A DNA stretch of 64,000 nucleotides from NCBI GenBank assembly GCA_902566925.1, contig CACFKO010000005.1:1-64000 (forward strand). The letters run 5' to 3'. Position 1 is the stretch's first letter; every line of letters starts with the position of its first letter. Of this stretch, positions 7,984 to 17,576 are shown piece by piece. A program made the translations under genes and the position numbers. The notes beneath the pieces are model-generated. The model was not told where the DNA came from. It did no database searches and saw only the letters and a list, made by a program, of their open reading frames with translations. This DNA is from an uncultured Pelagibacteraceae bacterium (GTDB lineage Bacteria; Pseudomonadota; Alphaproteobacteria; Pelagibacterales; Pelagibacteraceae).

Positions 7984-9297
7984 ATGGCAGTACCTACACT
8001 AACGCCTGCTAGCACAACAAGCAAAGTTATATTAACTTCTACTGGTAGTACCGCTACCACAGGTAATGGTGCAGGTTCAACCACACACTATCCTTTTGGG
8101 TTGTATGTTACAACCACTTCTGTTTTATATGATGCTAATTTTGTTTCAGGCGCCGCTGATCAAGTAGCTTATACATTTAAGAAGCTTGGTGGCGATGTTC
8201 TTGATATTGAATTAACGGTGGGTAATGTTTATGCCGCGTATGAGGAATCAGTTTTAGAATACGCGTATCACATTAATAAACATCAAGCCAAAAATGTATT
8301 AGGCAGTCTCCTTGGTTTTGCCACAGGAACTTTTGACCATGATGGTCAAATGACTGGTGGGGATGCATCTGGTTCTGCTGTTAATCTAGCGTTTCCTAAA
8401 TTTAAGATAGAGTATGCTAGAAAAGTTGGTGAAGGTTTTGCTGAAGAGGCAGGTATAGGTGGTGACAACACTTTTTATTCCGCTTCCTTTGCTTTAACGG
8501 CTGGGGTACAAGATTATGATATACAAACAATTATATCTCGTTCTGCTACAACTAACAAAGATGAGGCCACCGGCAAAGCGGTACCATATGCAGATCTTGT
8601 AGGTAACAAAAAAGTTAAAATACATAGAGTATTCTATAAGACACCCGGATCGATGTGGCGCTTCTATGGCTATTATGGAGGCCTCAATGTTGTAGGCAAT
8701 TTAAATTATTATGGCCAATATTCAGATGACTCCACGTTTGAAATAGTTCCTACATGGCAAAATAAACTTCAAGCTATGGCTTATGAAGACCATCTACATA
8801 CAAGATTGTCTCACTATTCATATGAGCTTTTTAATAATAAGTTAAGAATATTTCCCATACCTCACGGTTTTGTTACTAATATGTATGTCCAGTTCACTAT
8901 AGACAGTCAACCTTGGACAGAAGACGCCGATAGAAAGAACGGAACAGATGGCATTAATAATATGAACACTCTACCGTTCGATAACATACCCTACAAGAAC
9001 ATTAACGCCATTGGCAAGCATTGGATCCGTCGTTACGCTCTCGCGCTCTGTAAAGAGATGCTAGGTCAGATTCGCGGCAAGTTTGGAGGTAGTATACCAA
9101 TCCCCGGCGATAATGTAACTCTCAACTCAGGCGACCTGTTATCACAAGCAAAAGAAGAGCAAGATTATCTCAAGGAAGAGTTAAAAACTATTCTGGATGA
9201 AATGACATACAATGCTCTCGCACAACAAGACGCTGAAAAGATTGAGGCCATAGACAAAGTAAACGGCGGTATTCCACTAATGATTTATCAGGGGTAA
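7984..9297 (+). CDS. Neck protein, gp13-like
   Basis: This is likely a head-completion or neck protein that joins the portal to the tail. The C-terminal 110 residues (HWIRRYALALCKEMLGQ, then FGGSIPIPG and a helical QAKEEQDYLKEEL segment) resemble the conserved end of gp13-type neck proteins of marine T4-like phages. At 437 residues it is longer than T4 gp13 (about 309). The N-terminal 80 residues are Thr/Ser/Gly-rich. The assignment is supported by the gp14-like and gp15-like products encoded next. Confidence 0.6.
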   Translation: MAVPTLTPASTTSKVILTSTGSTATTGNGAGSTTHYPFGLYVTTTSVLYDANFVSGAADQVAYTFKKLGGDVLDIELTVGNVYAAYEESVLEYAYHINKHQAKNVLGSLLGFATGTFDHDGQMTGGDASGSAVNLAFPKFKIEYARKVGEGFAEEAGIGGDNTFYSASFALTAGVQDYDIQTIISRSATTNKDEATGKAVPYADLVGNKKVKIHRVFYKTPGSMWRFYGYYGGLNVVGNLNYYGQYSDDSTFEIVPTWQNKLQAMAYEDHLHTRLSHYSYELFNNKLRIFPIPHGFVTNMYVQFTIDSQPWTEDADRKNGTDGINNMNTLPFDNIPYKNINAIGKHWIRRYALALCKEMLGQIRGKFGGSIPIPGDNVTLNSGDLLSQAKEEQDYLKEELKTILDEMTYNALAQQDAEKIEAIDKVNGGIPLMIYQG

Positions 9298-9302
9298 GGT
9301 AG

Positions 9303-11273
9303 ATGGCAAGCACAAAACCCTCATACAGATCTGTACATCTAACAGGCACGTCCATCGCAGCGGGCGCCTTTTTTAGTCCGTTTGATCAAGGTAATTTCGT
9401 TGGTAGTTCACTTCCCCATACAACAGTCGGAACGCCTGATATTACCTTTACACCTGCAAATGGTAGGTTAACTTTTGCCGATGCAGGAGACTACCTAGTA
9501 GCCATAAACTTTGCAGTTATAGATGACGACGCGGCCGCCGAAGAAGGCTTTGCCATATTAATTCATAAGAATGGCTCAGACGTTTTTCCTGTAAGATCTG
9601 CTAACGTCTTTCGCACCGCCACTTACGGTCAAGTATTTGTCCAAACTGTGATCTCTATTGGGGCGGGTGAATACTTAGAAGTATTCGTGGAAGACGAGAA
9701 ATCAGATGCTGGCTTTGGTTGCTCAAATGGCACTTCTATAACTGTTCAGAGGATTCGTTCAGCACACGGGAGCCTTCGCTATACGCAAGAAGCAGACGCT
9801 TTTACAGTTAATAATGGCACAGGACAATACACTTCCTTTGATTCAGATCAGGGTGGCACTGTTGTGTCTAATCTTAGTGCGCCATCTGACAGCGTTCCTC
9901 ATATGCCTGTAGTATCTTACACCGCAGCGGACGGAACCTTAACCCCTGATGTTACTAGTACATACTTGGTGTTGTCAAGTTTGTACGCTAGAAATGGCAA
10001 TGGAACTCCGATTAAAAATATCATTAATATTGGCGGCAGTGATATTCTTTCTGGTAGTTTTAGAGGGACGAACCAAGACGCCGGTTTCTCCTATCTAGCC
10101 GGGATGCTTTATGACATCACGTCTGGTCAAGATGTTAAAAGAAACACATCTATAACCACTGACGGCAACCGCTCAATCACAGAAACATCAGGTAGTGGAT
10201 TAACAGTAATTGACCTTTCTTCTAGAACTGGTGGCATCTCTACGCACCCAACTAGTAAACTTAGTACACTTATAACAAGCGGAAGCGCACTTCAAATTAG
10301 TGGATCTGCCAACAAAGGTACAATTAATGTTTTTGATCAAGATAGTTATGTTGGTTCTTCTATTTCAACTACAGACCTAACAACAACAAAAGGAATTACC
10401 TATACGCCAGCAGATGGTAAATTTACTTTCAGTGAAGCAGGCGATTATCTTATCTTCTTTAACTTGCACGTTGATCAACCAGCCGGCCAGCCGCACAAGG
10501 GGTATGCGCTTAAGATTTTCAAAAACACGACAGATTTTGGAACTACCCCGTATTATCAATCATTTGTATCTTCATATCAGGAAACAACAAATTATCCTAA
10601 TCCATCTGCGGTTTCGTTTGTATATATGACAGCAGCGGAAAATGATTACATAGTTGCTGGCCTTACCGCCGATAATCACTTTGAAGCCTACCGCGTGGGC
10701 GCCGGAACAACAGCAACAATTGTCAATCTTGCCGCTTTAAATCCAGTACCAGCCCTCAATCCAGCAGACATACCAGCAAGAACTGATCAAAATGTCTGGA
10801 CACAACCCGACGCTCCTCCACCTCCACTATTCGCAGGCAAGAAAGAGCGAGACCTTGTAAAGCAAGTTAATGATGAACTTATTGAACGGGTCATAGGTCA
10901 AACGGTTGCCTATTATCCAATTGATACAATAACAACTAACTTCCACTCTCTTTATGGTGAGGCCATTGTTAAAAACTTCCTTCCGCCTATTAGGGTGAAC
11001 GCTCTTGTAGAGTTTGACGGAATAAATACAAAGTTTGAAAATAGCATAGGTCTGGATAAAGTCACAGAGATTACAGTTCACTTTCATAAACGCCGCTTAA
11101 CCGAAGACCAAGATCTTTTTGTGCGAGAAGGTGACTTTGTAGCATACGGAAAGTTTTTCTATGAGATAGTTAGTTTATCGGAGCCAAGACCACTCTATGG
11201 TCAGGTAGATCACCTTTTAGAGATTTCTGCTAAGTGTATCCGAGCACGGGAGGACTTATTCGATGCCACCTAA
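9303..11273 (+). CDS. Neck protein gp14-like fused to jelly-roll domains
   Basis: The 656-residue product is a fusion. The last 165 residues (about 492-656) look like the gp14-type neck domain, with VNDELIERVIGQ, YGEAIVKNFLPP and HFHKRRLTEDQDLFVREG. In front are what look like three beta-rich units (about 7-150, 155-320 and 330-485). At least the first and third share the pattern TPANGRLTFADAGDYLV / TPADGKFTFSEAGDYLI, typical of C1q/TNF-like jelly rolls in phage fibres. The protein may therefore combine the neck ring with whisker-like projections. It overlaps the next gene by 11 bases. Confidence 0.65.
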   Translation: MASTKPSYRSVHLTGTSIAAGAFFSPFDQGNFVGSSLPHTTVGTPDITFTPANGRLTFADAGDYLVAINFAVIDDDAAAEEGFAILIHKNGSDVFPVRSANVFRTATYGQVFVQTVISIGAGEYLEVFVEDEKSDAGFGCSNGTSITVQRIRSAHGSLRYTQEADAFTVNNGTGQYTSFDSDQGGTVVSNLSAPSDSVPHMPVVSYTAADGTLTPDVTSTYLVLSSLYARNGNGTPIKNIINIGGSDILSGSFRGTNQDAGFSYLAGMLYDITSGQDVKRNTSITTDGNRSITETSGSGLTVIDLSSRTGGISTHPTSKLSTLITSGSALQISGSANKGTINVFDQDSYVGSSISTTDLTTTKGITYTPADGKFTFSEAGDYLIFFNLHVDQPAGQPHKGYALKIFKNTTDFGTTPYYQSFVSSYQETTNYPNPSAVSFVYMTAAENDYIVAGLTADNHFEAYRVGAGTTATIVNLAALNPVPALNPADIPARTDQNVWTQPDAPPPPLFAGKKERDLVKQVNDELIERVIGQTVAYYPIDTITTNFHSLYGEAIVKNFLPPIRVNALVEFDGINTKFENSIGLDKVTEITVHFHKRRLTEDQDLFVREGDFVAYGKFFYEIVSLSEPRPLYGQVDHLLEISAKCIRAREDLFDAT

Positions 11274-12192
11274 AGATTATTCATTCACTGACTTGCCAGA
11301 TCACGGAGAGGTTTTAAAAGATGTAACTTTTATGCCCTCCACTGTTGAGAATATAGATCAGGCCATATTTAAATTTATTAATGAAGAACTAGACTTATTT
11401 ACAACCACCAATAAAGGTAGAAAAAAGGTCCCTGTTATATGGGTTTCGGCTGAGAGATCGCATCAGATCAAAAACAATCGTGATTTAAGAGATAACAACG
11501 GAGTGCTCAAACTGCCTCTTATAACAGTAGAAAGAACCGGCCTGACAAAAGATCCAGCCTTCAAAGGAACTTGGCAAGCGCATATGCCAGACTTTGCAAA
11601 AAGTTATCACAGGGTCAGGAGGGTCAATATTCCAGCAGCCAGAAGGATTAACCAACAAAAAACATCTAACTTTGCAAACGCATTCTCAGCAAGAAAGTCC
11701 GGTGTTAACAACGATGTGGGTATTGGACAGTTAAACTTTCCAGCACGCCCTAACAGGAAAAATCCAACTGTATTAGAAACGGTTTATATGCCGATACCAA
11801 TATGGGTTTCAGCAATGTACTCTCTAAAACTCAGAACACAATATATTCAACAGATGAATGATCTCACACAGCCTTTCTATACTTTTACAGGACAAGCAAA
11901 TTCATTTTTTGCAACTAGTGAAGGCCATAGATACGAGGCGTTTGTTGAGGGTGATTTTGGCAAAACAAACAACATCGCTGATATGGGCGAAGAAGAGAGA
12001 ACTTATGTAACAGATGTTAACATAAAAGTTCTTGGGTATCTTATGGGCGAAGGATCCAACGATAAGAAGCCTAAGATCACTGTAACTCAAAACTTTGTAG
12101 ATGTTAAAATACCAAGAGAAAGAGTTATTGTTGGAGACATAAATGAGTTCTTGAGAGAGGACGAGGAAGGGAAAGGTTTTTATAGAGAGTAA
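11263..12192 (+). CDS. Tail sheath terminator, gp15-like
   Basis: This is probably the protein that caps the tail tube and sheath and binds the neck. The 309-residue product contains PIPIWVSAMYSLKLRTQY followed by a helix and QPFYTF. That parallels the conserved block of T4 gp15 (a PSPIK...YELSIFTRYED...ILPYF pattern). Length and position directly behind the gp13/gp14-like genes agree. In T4 the terminase genes follow gp15; here the sheath gene comes next instead. Confidence 0.62.
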   Translation: MPPKDYSFTDLPDHGEVLKDVTFMPSTVENIDQAIFKFINEELDLFTTTNKGRKKVPVIWVSAERSHQIKNNRDLRDNNGVLKLPLITVERTGLTKDPAFKGTWQAHMPDFAKSYHRVRRVNIPAARRINQQKTSNFANAFSARKSGVNNDVGIGQLNFPARPNRKNPTVLETVYMPIPIWVSAMYSLKLRTQYIQQMNDLTQPFYTFTGQANSFFATSEGHRYEAFVEGDFGKTNNIADMGEEERTYVTDVNIKVLGYLMGEGSNDKKPKITVTQNFVDVKIPRERVIVGDINEFLREDEEGKGFYRE

Positions 12193-12213
12193 AGGCCTTT
12201 GCTTCTATACAAT

Positions 12214-12221
12214 ACTATTTA
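12214..12221 (+). promoter_or_regulatory. Late-type motif ACTATTTA
   Basis: The motif is in the context TACTATTTATAAAG and ends 51 bases before the tail sheath start. The flank TATACAATACTATT resembles the full T4 late consensus TATAAATACTATT better than the other copies do. Confidence 0.6.
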
Positions 12222-12272
12222 TAAAGTGAAAGGAACCATATTTGGACAATCGTGGTTTAAGGAGACATAGTA

Positions 12273-15254
12273 ATGCCATCAGACGCCAGAAAATTTAGAT
12301 TCGTATCCCCCGGTATTTTCATCAATGAAATTGACCAGTCACAGATACCTGCGCTCCCTGAAGCGGTAGGACCTGTTATCATCGGCCGCTCGGAAAAAGG
12401 TCCGGGCATGATCCCAACCAAAGTAAACTCATTTTCAGAGTTTGTTGAAATCTTTGGAGAGCCTATTTCTGGTTATGGTGGTAACGGTGATGTTTGGCGT
12501 GATGGTGATTATTCTGCCCCTACCTATGCTGCTTATGCTGCACAAGCTTATTTAAGAGCCGGCGTCGGCCCTGTCAATTTCTTGCGGCTTATGGGAACAC
12601 AAGCTCCTGACGCTACAGGCGGCGGAAGCAATACTGGCTTTGCTGGTTGGCAGACAACTAATACCGCTCCGGACTCTGACGCTGCCTCTAATGGTGGTGC
12701 TTACGGTCTCTTTGTCTTTGCTTCTGGCTCTAAACGAACTGATACTAACAAGGGTACGCTTGCAGCCGTTTGGTATCTTGATGAAGGCAATATTCTCCTT
12801 TCTGGTACCCTCGCCTCAACTGCTTCAACTCCTCCGACAACAGGCGCCGCAGCGGCCGTTATCAAAGGAACTAACGGAGAATTCAAAGCACAGATTTATA
12901 ACGCCTCCTCGGTAAAAGTGGAAGACATCACATTCAACCTCAAAGAAGGTAGTTCTAAATTTATTCGTAATGTTTTCAACACAGATCCTGCTGCTGTAAA
13001 CTCTTCTATTAACAATACAACTAAGACATATTGGCTTGGTGAAACTTTTGAAGGTCAAGTGCAAAGACTTAATCTTGCCGGCCAAACTTCTTTTGGTGTT
13101 ATTCTTGGTGTTGCTTCCGGTTCTTCTGGAGGCTTTACTCCTGCCGACCGTCGTATGGCTTATCGTGATGCACATTCTGGCTGGTTCTTTGCTCAAAACT
13201 TGAACGCAGAGACGGGTTCTTACACTCACGAAGGTCAGCAAAAACTCTTTAAGTTTGTTGGTATTAACGGCTATGGTTCATGGCTCCACAAAAATATTAA
13301 GATTTCTATTAACAATATCAAGGCCCCTAGCAATGAAAATATCAAGTATGGCTCTTTTGATGTTGAAATTCGGAAAGCAAACGACTCGGACTTAGCTCCA
13401 GTTATTCTTGAAAGATTCTCTAACTGTAATCTTGATCCTAAGAATGTTGACTTTATCGGACGCAAGATTGGTGATATCAAACAAGTTTATGATGAGGAAG
13501 AAGATTATTACAGGGAGCAAGGAGATTATCCTAACAACTCTGAGTATGTTCGAGTTGTTTTGGCTGAAGAACTTAAAAACAACGCCGTCAACGAAAAAAC
13601 ACTTCCATTCGGCGTCTTCGGACCTCCAAAATATCCAAGTTGGACTTACCACACCGGCGCCTCTACAGGGCCTGACCCCACCACCCTAGTCCACGAGAAG
13701 AATGTTTCTGGGATTTCCTATGCTTTTGGTTCCAGTGGTATTCCTTCATCATCTGCCCCGGCAACCCACGCGTTCGTCGGAGACCAAACCGGTGGCTCCA
13801 GCTCTCAGTATGGCACTGCTTCTATCTCATACCCAGAAGTTAACACTCGCCTAAGCTGTTCTAATGGGGCTGACGGCGCCAATCCAGTCAGGTCTGCATA
13901 CTTTGGTTTGCAAACAACCAAGACCCGTGCAAGCACCGTGTTTGATCCGGGTTATGTTGATTATCTCCGCCCTGTTGGTGCTGATACAGTTGCGGATGCA
14001 GCTTGGGTTGATACCTTTGGTGAGTCTGGGTACCCTGCAAACCTTGTTCCTCAGTTTAAGTTTACTCTTGATGAGGTGTTTGTCACAACTGGATCCAACT
14101 ACAACTTAACAAACCCAACCCTTCACATTGAAGACGCCGCGTTCATCCCCGGATGTTTTGTCAACGGAACATCTCTGACTGCTCAAAGTGCTGCCGGAGG
14201 TAACGCAAACTACGAGAACATCCTTGACGCTAAAATTAATCGTTTCACATCGCCTTTGTTCGGTGGATATGATGGAACAAATATTAAAGAGCGCGAGCCA
14301 TTTGGAAACCATTTGTTGAGCAGCAAGACAGAGCAAAACTCTTATGAGTTCTATACTCTCCGACGCGCCATTCGCACGATTGCAGATCCCGAAACTATTT
14401 CCATGAACTTGGCTTCGGTTCCGGGTCTTACTAATGAAGAACTTACTAAGTATCTTATTGACGCCTGTGAAGCACGCGGTGATGCACTGGCTGTTATTGA
14501 TGTCAAGGGAGGATTCATCCCTAGAGCCGAGTCTAAGAATCCATCAGAGTCTCGTAAGGGTGAGGTTGCAACTGTCATTTCACAAATGAAAGCTAGAAAC
14601 CTTAATTCTTCATACGGTGCAGCTTACTATCCATTCGTCAAGGTTAGAGACGACCAGACTGGCACTATTGTTACAATGCCTCCTTCTGTTGTCGCACTTG
14701 GCGTTCTTGCTAACACAGAGCGCGCAGCCGATGTTTGGTTCGCTCCTGCTGGATTTAGCCGAGGCGGCTTATCTGTCGGCGCGGGTGGCCTGACTGTTAC
14801 TGGCGTTGAAACCAAACTGACTTCGCGTAACCGAGACGATCTGTACGAGGTTAACATTAACCCGATTGCAAGCTTCCCATCTGAAGGCATCGTTGTCTTC
14901 GGACAAAAGACACTGCAAGCTACACCTTCTGCGCTTGATCGCATCAATGTCCGTCGCCTGTTGATCTTCCTCAAGAGAGGGATTTCAAGAATCGCAAGCT
15001 CTACCTTGTTCCAGCCTAATGTTCAGGCTACTTGGAATAGCTTCAAGTCTAGAGCAGACGAGTTCTTGGGCGATGTTCAGGTCCGATTTGGTTTGGATGA
15101 GTTTAGAGTCATTCTTGACGAAACCACCACTACACCTGATTTGGTTGATCGTAACATCTTGTATGCCAAGATCTTTGTCAAGCCCACTAGAGCTATTGAG
15201 TTCATTGCTATTGACTTCATCATTACACGGTCTGGCGCTTCTTTCGACGACTAA
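12273..15254 (+). CDS. 18: Contractile tail sheath, gp18-like
   Basis: This is the contractile sheath subunit around the tail tube. The N-terminus (FVSPGIFINEIDQSQIP, then GPVIIGRSEKGP and the IFGEP motif) and the last 250 residues (LFQPNVQATWNSFKS, ending with an FIAIDFIITRSG strand) are characteristic of T4-type sheaths. At 993 residues it is far longer than T4 gp18 (659). The extra sequence lies in the middle (about 130-620) and probably forms surface protrusion domains. Confidence 0.93.
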   Translation: MPSDARKFRFVSPGIFINEIDQSQIPALPEAVGPVIIGRSEKGPGMIPTKVNSFSEFVEIFGEPISGYGGNGDVWRDGDYSAPTYAAYAAQAYLRAGVGPVNFLRLMGTQAPDATGGGSNTGFAGWQTTNTAPDSDAASNGGAYGLFVFASGSKRTDTNKGTLAAVWYLDEGNILLSGTLASTASTPPTTGAAAAVIKGTNGEFKAQIYNASSVKVEDITFNLKEGSSKFIRNVFNTDPAAVNSSINNTTKTYWLGETFEGQVQRLNLAGQTSFGVILGVASGSSGGFTPADRRMAYRDAHSGWFFAQNLNAETGSYTHEGQQKLFKFVGINGYGSWLHKNIKISINNIKAPSNENIKYGSFDVEIRKANDSDLAPVILERFSNCNLDPKNVDFIGRKIGDIKQVYDEEEDYYREQGDYPNNSEYVRVVLAEELKNNAVNEKTLPFGVFGPPKYPSWTYHTGASTGPDPTTLVHEKNVSGISYAFGSSGIPSSSAPATHAFVGDQTGGSSSQYGTASISYPEVNTRLSCSNGADGANPVRSAYFGLQTTKTRASTVFDPGYVDYLRPVGADTVADAAWVDTFGESGYPANLVPQFKFTLDEVFVTTGSNYNLTNPTLHIEDAAFIPGCFVNGTSLTAQSAAGGNANYENILDAKINRFTSPLFGGYDGTNIKEREPFGNHLLSSKTEQNSYEFYTLRRAIRTIADPETISMNLASVPGLTNEELTKYLIDACEARGDALAVIDVKGGFIPRAESKNPSESRKGEVATVISQMKARNLNSSYGAAYYPFVKVRDDQTGTIVTMPPSVVALGVLANTERAADVWFAPAGFSRGGLSVGAGGLTVTGVETKLTSRNRDDLYEVNINPIASFPSEGIVVFGQKTLQATPSALDRINVRRLLIFLKRGISRIASSTLFQPNVQATWNSFKSRADEFLGDVQVRFGLDEFRVILDETTTTPDLVDRNILYAKIFVKPTRAIEFIAIDFIITRSGASFDD

Positions 15255-15267
15255 AAAACATTTGAGT

Positions 15268-15275
15268 ACTATTTA
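15268..15275 (+). promoter_or_regulatory. Late-type motif ACTATTTA
   Basis: The motif is in the context TACTATTTAAAATAG. It ends 24 bases before the tail tube start. Confidence 0.57.
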
Positions 15276-15299
15276 AAATAGATAGGGAGATACTACAAC

Positions 15300-15869
15300 A
15301 TGGCAAATAACTTCTGGACTAATGCTCCGACCAAAGATCCAAAAAGAGGCTTTCGCTTCCGGGTTCAAATCCCCGGTATCGACCCGAACTACCTTTGGTA
15401 TGCCAAGCAGGCTACAAAGCCTACGATTACTTTTGGTGAGGCATCGCACTCTTACTTGAACCATACCTACTATTGGCCCGGACGAGCAGAGTGGAATGAA
15501 GTTGATGTCACCCTTGTTGATCCTATTGAACCCGCACTTGCTGGTAATATGGCCGCTCTTGTAGAAGCCGCAGGGTACCAGATCCCAAGAAACTCTAATG
15601 ACTTTAGCACTATGTCAAAAGCTAGCTCTATTGAGCCACTGGGCAAAATCATCATTGAACAAATTGATGAAGAAGGTAACAGCATTGAGACTTGGACCCT
15701 TAACAACGCTTGGGTTAAAGAATTAACTTGGGGTGAGTTGAGCTATGAAAGTGATGATTTAATTGAGTGTACTATTAAACTTCGTTATGATTGGGCAGCA
15801 CTTACAGCCCTCTCTGATAATGGCCTTGGGCCTGCTGGGGGTCCATACTTCGCTGGCCCCTCTTCTTAA
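15300..15869 (+). CDS. 19: Tail tube protein, gp19-like
   Basis: This is the tail tube subunit, which polymerises into the inner channel. The 189-residue product has the typical start NNFWTNAPTKDPKRGFRFRV, the AKQATKPTITF strand and the IEQIDEEGN...WTLNNAWV segment of gp19-like tubes (PF06841 type). Length is close to T4 gp19 (163). It follows the sheath gene, as in T4, and has its own ACTATTTA motif, which fits high-level expression. Confidence 0.9.
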   Translation: MANNFWTNAPTKDPKRGFRFRVQIPGIDPNYLWYAKQATKPTITFGEASHSYLNHTYYWPGRAEWNEVDVTLVDPIEPALAGNMAALVEAAGYQIPRNSNDFSTMSKASSIEPLGKIIIEQIDEEGNSIETWTLNNAWVKELTWGELSYESDDLIECTIKLRYDWAALTALSDNGLGPAGGPYFAGPSS

Positions 15870-15886
15870 TGCTATAGGGGGCGCGT

Positions 15887-16699
15887 ATGCCTAAACCTCT
15901 CTCAGAGATAGATAATCAATTTTGGACTACATCCCCGTCTGTTGACCCGAAAGCTCAATGGAGGTGGCGTGTAACTATTCCTGCTCTAAGAGAAGTAGAC
16001 ACAAATCGTGGCCCCAAAGAGAGCCTCAATCAAATAAGTCATGCTTTTTATGCTAAATCTATTGAGAAACCAAGAATATCAATGGTGGACTTGGACAAGG
16101 ATGCTTATATGTCGGCGGGGAATAAGGTTCTTCCAAATATAACCGGTGACCCAAAGTTTGATTTTGTTTCAATGACATTGATTGATACTGTTTACCCAAA
16201 CACCACTAGGGCCTTGTTGAAATATTTAAGAAACAGTGGATTTCAAGATTCTCAATATGCTAAAAAAGCTGCTGTTATGGGTGGTCCCGGCCGAGCTTAT
16301 TTGCATAGGTTTGACGGTAAATCATCAAATGTTATTATAGAACAATTAGATTCAAGAGGTTCCTTTCTAGAAAGATGGACTCTAGTAGACGCTTACCCAG
16401 CCGAGATTGATTTTGGAAAACTTGATTATTCATCCGACGCACTTGTAGAGATTTCAGTTCAATGGGGTTATAGAACATTTACAGTTGAGTTCCCAGAGAT
16501 AGGAGGGGAGCCAGCAGATACATATTTTAAAGATTATCTACCGGGTCAAGCAAATATTTCTAGAGATACAGATGGCTCCATAGGGGAACAGCCAGAAGGG
16601 TTTAGAAACACAGAACAAGTTATAGAAGCACAAAGCAACAACCCGAACGCGCCAAAGCGTGCCAATGTCCCCCCGCACGGCCGAGACCCCGTAGACTAA
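15887..16699 (+). CDS. Second tail tube-fold protein (gp19/gp54 paralogue)
   Basis: The 270-residue product repeats the tube protein layout: NQFWTTSPSVDPKAQWRWRV at the start, AKSIEKPRISM, then IEQLDSRGSFLERWTLVDAY. It is therefore a paralogue of the preceding gene with extra loops and a 60-residue Pro/Asn-rich tail. In T4 the tube initiator gp54 and the cap gp48 share the tube fold, so this is likely a baseplate tube-initiator or tube-terminal ring. It starts after a GGGGG site, 17 bases behind the tube gene. Confidence 0.7.
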   Translation: MPKPLSEIDNQFWTTSPSVDPKAQWRWRVTIPALREVDTNRGPKESLNQISHAFYAKSIEKPRISMVDLDKDAYMSAGNKVLPNITGDPKFDFVSMTLIDTVYPNTTRALLKYLRNSGFQDSQYAKKAAVMGGPGRAYLHRFDGKSSNVIIEQLDSRGSFLERWTLVDAYPAEIDFGKLDYSSDALVEISVQWGYRTFTVEFPEIGGEPADTYFKDYLPGQANISRDTDGSIGEQPEGFRNTEQVIEAQSNNPNAPKRANVPPHGRDPVD

Positions 16700-16730
16700 A
16701 ATAATAAATTAATTCTAATAAGAGGTAATA

Positions 16731-17576
16731 ATGAGAGACAATAGCAAACGGTTTTCAGCAGGGGCAGATCCAGCCCCTGTCGTAGCCGATGAAGCAAAGC
16801 CATCCTTGGACTTTGCTACACCAACAGAGTTGGTGGACTTGCCATCAAAAGGCAGGTTTTATCCAGAAGGGCACCCCCTTCATAATCAAGAAACAATTGA
16901 AATCAAGTACATGACAGCCAGAGATGAGGATATCTTAACATCCCCATCACTTTTAAAAAAAGGTGTTGCAATTGACTATTTCCTTCGGAATGTGATTCGT
17001 AACCAAAGAATTAATGTTGATTCGCTTCTTTCTGGTGACAAGAACGCTATTCTGGTGGCCTCCAGAATTAACGGCTTCGGACCTGATTATACAACTAAGG
17101 TTACTTGTCCTGCTTGTGCGTCAGTGGCCGAGAACACTTTTGATTTATCAGAAGTGGATATCTACTATGGCGATGATTTGGGCGATCACAATATTGTTCC
17201 TACAGATAATGGAACATATATAATTAAGTTGCCAAGAACTGAACTGGAGGTTGAGGTTCGTTTGTTGACTAGTAAAGATGAAAACGAACTTGCGGCTAAA
17301 AACAGAAACAGCAAGAAGCGTTCTAATAGAGTTGAGACCATGTTGACAGACCAATTAAAAAAGGTTATTGTTTCTGTTAATGGTGTAGATGACATGCAAA
17401 CCTTACATAAGGTGGTTGATAATTTGCCAGCCTTTGATTCTCGATATCTGCGTGCTGCCTATCTTAAGGTGGTTCCAAGTTTGGATATGACACAGGAGTT
17501 CTCCTGTTCATCGTGTGGATATGAGAAGGAGGTGGATATACCTTTAACGGTTGACTTTTTTTGGTCTAAGCAATGA
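16731..17576 (+). CDS. Baseplate hub subunit, gp26-like
   Basis: The 281-residue product matches the T4 baseplate family PF12322. The signature is LPSKGRFYPEGHPL followed by IEIKYMTARDEDILTS and LKKGVAIDYFL, near residues 40-90. Two Cys pairs, CPAC (about 126-129) and CSSC (about 263-266), could bind one zinc ion. In T4, gp26 works in hub assembly. The 3' end contains a run of seven T and overlaps the next frame. Confidence 0.82.
   Translation: MRDNSKRFSAGADPAPVVADEAKPSLDFATPTELVDLPSKGRFYPEGHPLHNQETIEIKYMTARDEDILTSPSLLKKGVAIDYFLRNVIRNQRINVDSLLSGDKNAILVASRINGFGPDYTTKVTCPACASVAENTFDLSEVDIYYGDDLGDHNIVPTDNGTYIIKLPRTELEVEVRLLTSKDENELAAKNRNSKKRSNRVETMLTDQLKKVIVSVNGVDDMQTLHKVVDNLPAFDSRYLRAAYLKVVPSLDMTQEFSCSSCGYEKEVDIPLTVDFFWSKQ

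Noticed and set aside
12190..12199. AAAGGCCTTT, a perfect ten-base palindrome after the gp15-like gene.
   Set aside because: It has no loop to form a hairpin terminator and does not recur elsewhere, so I do not list it as an operator.
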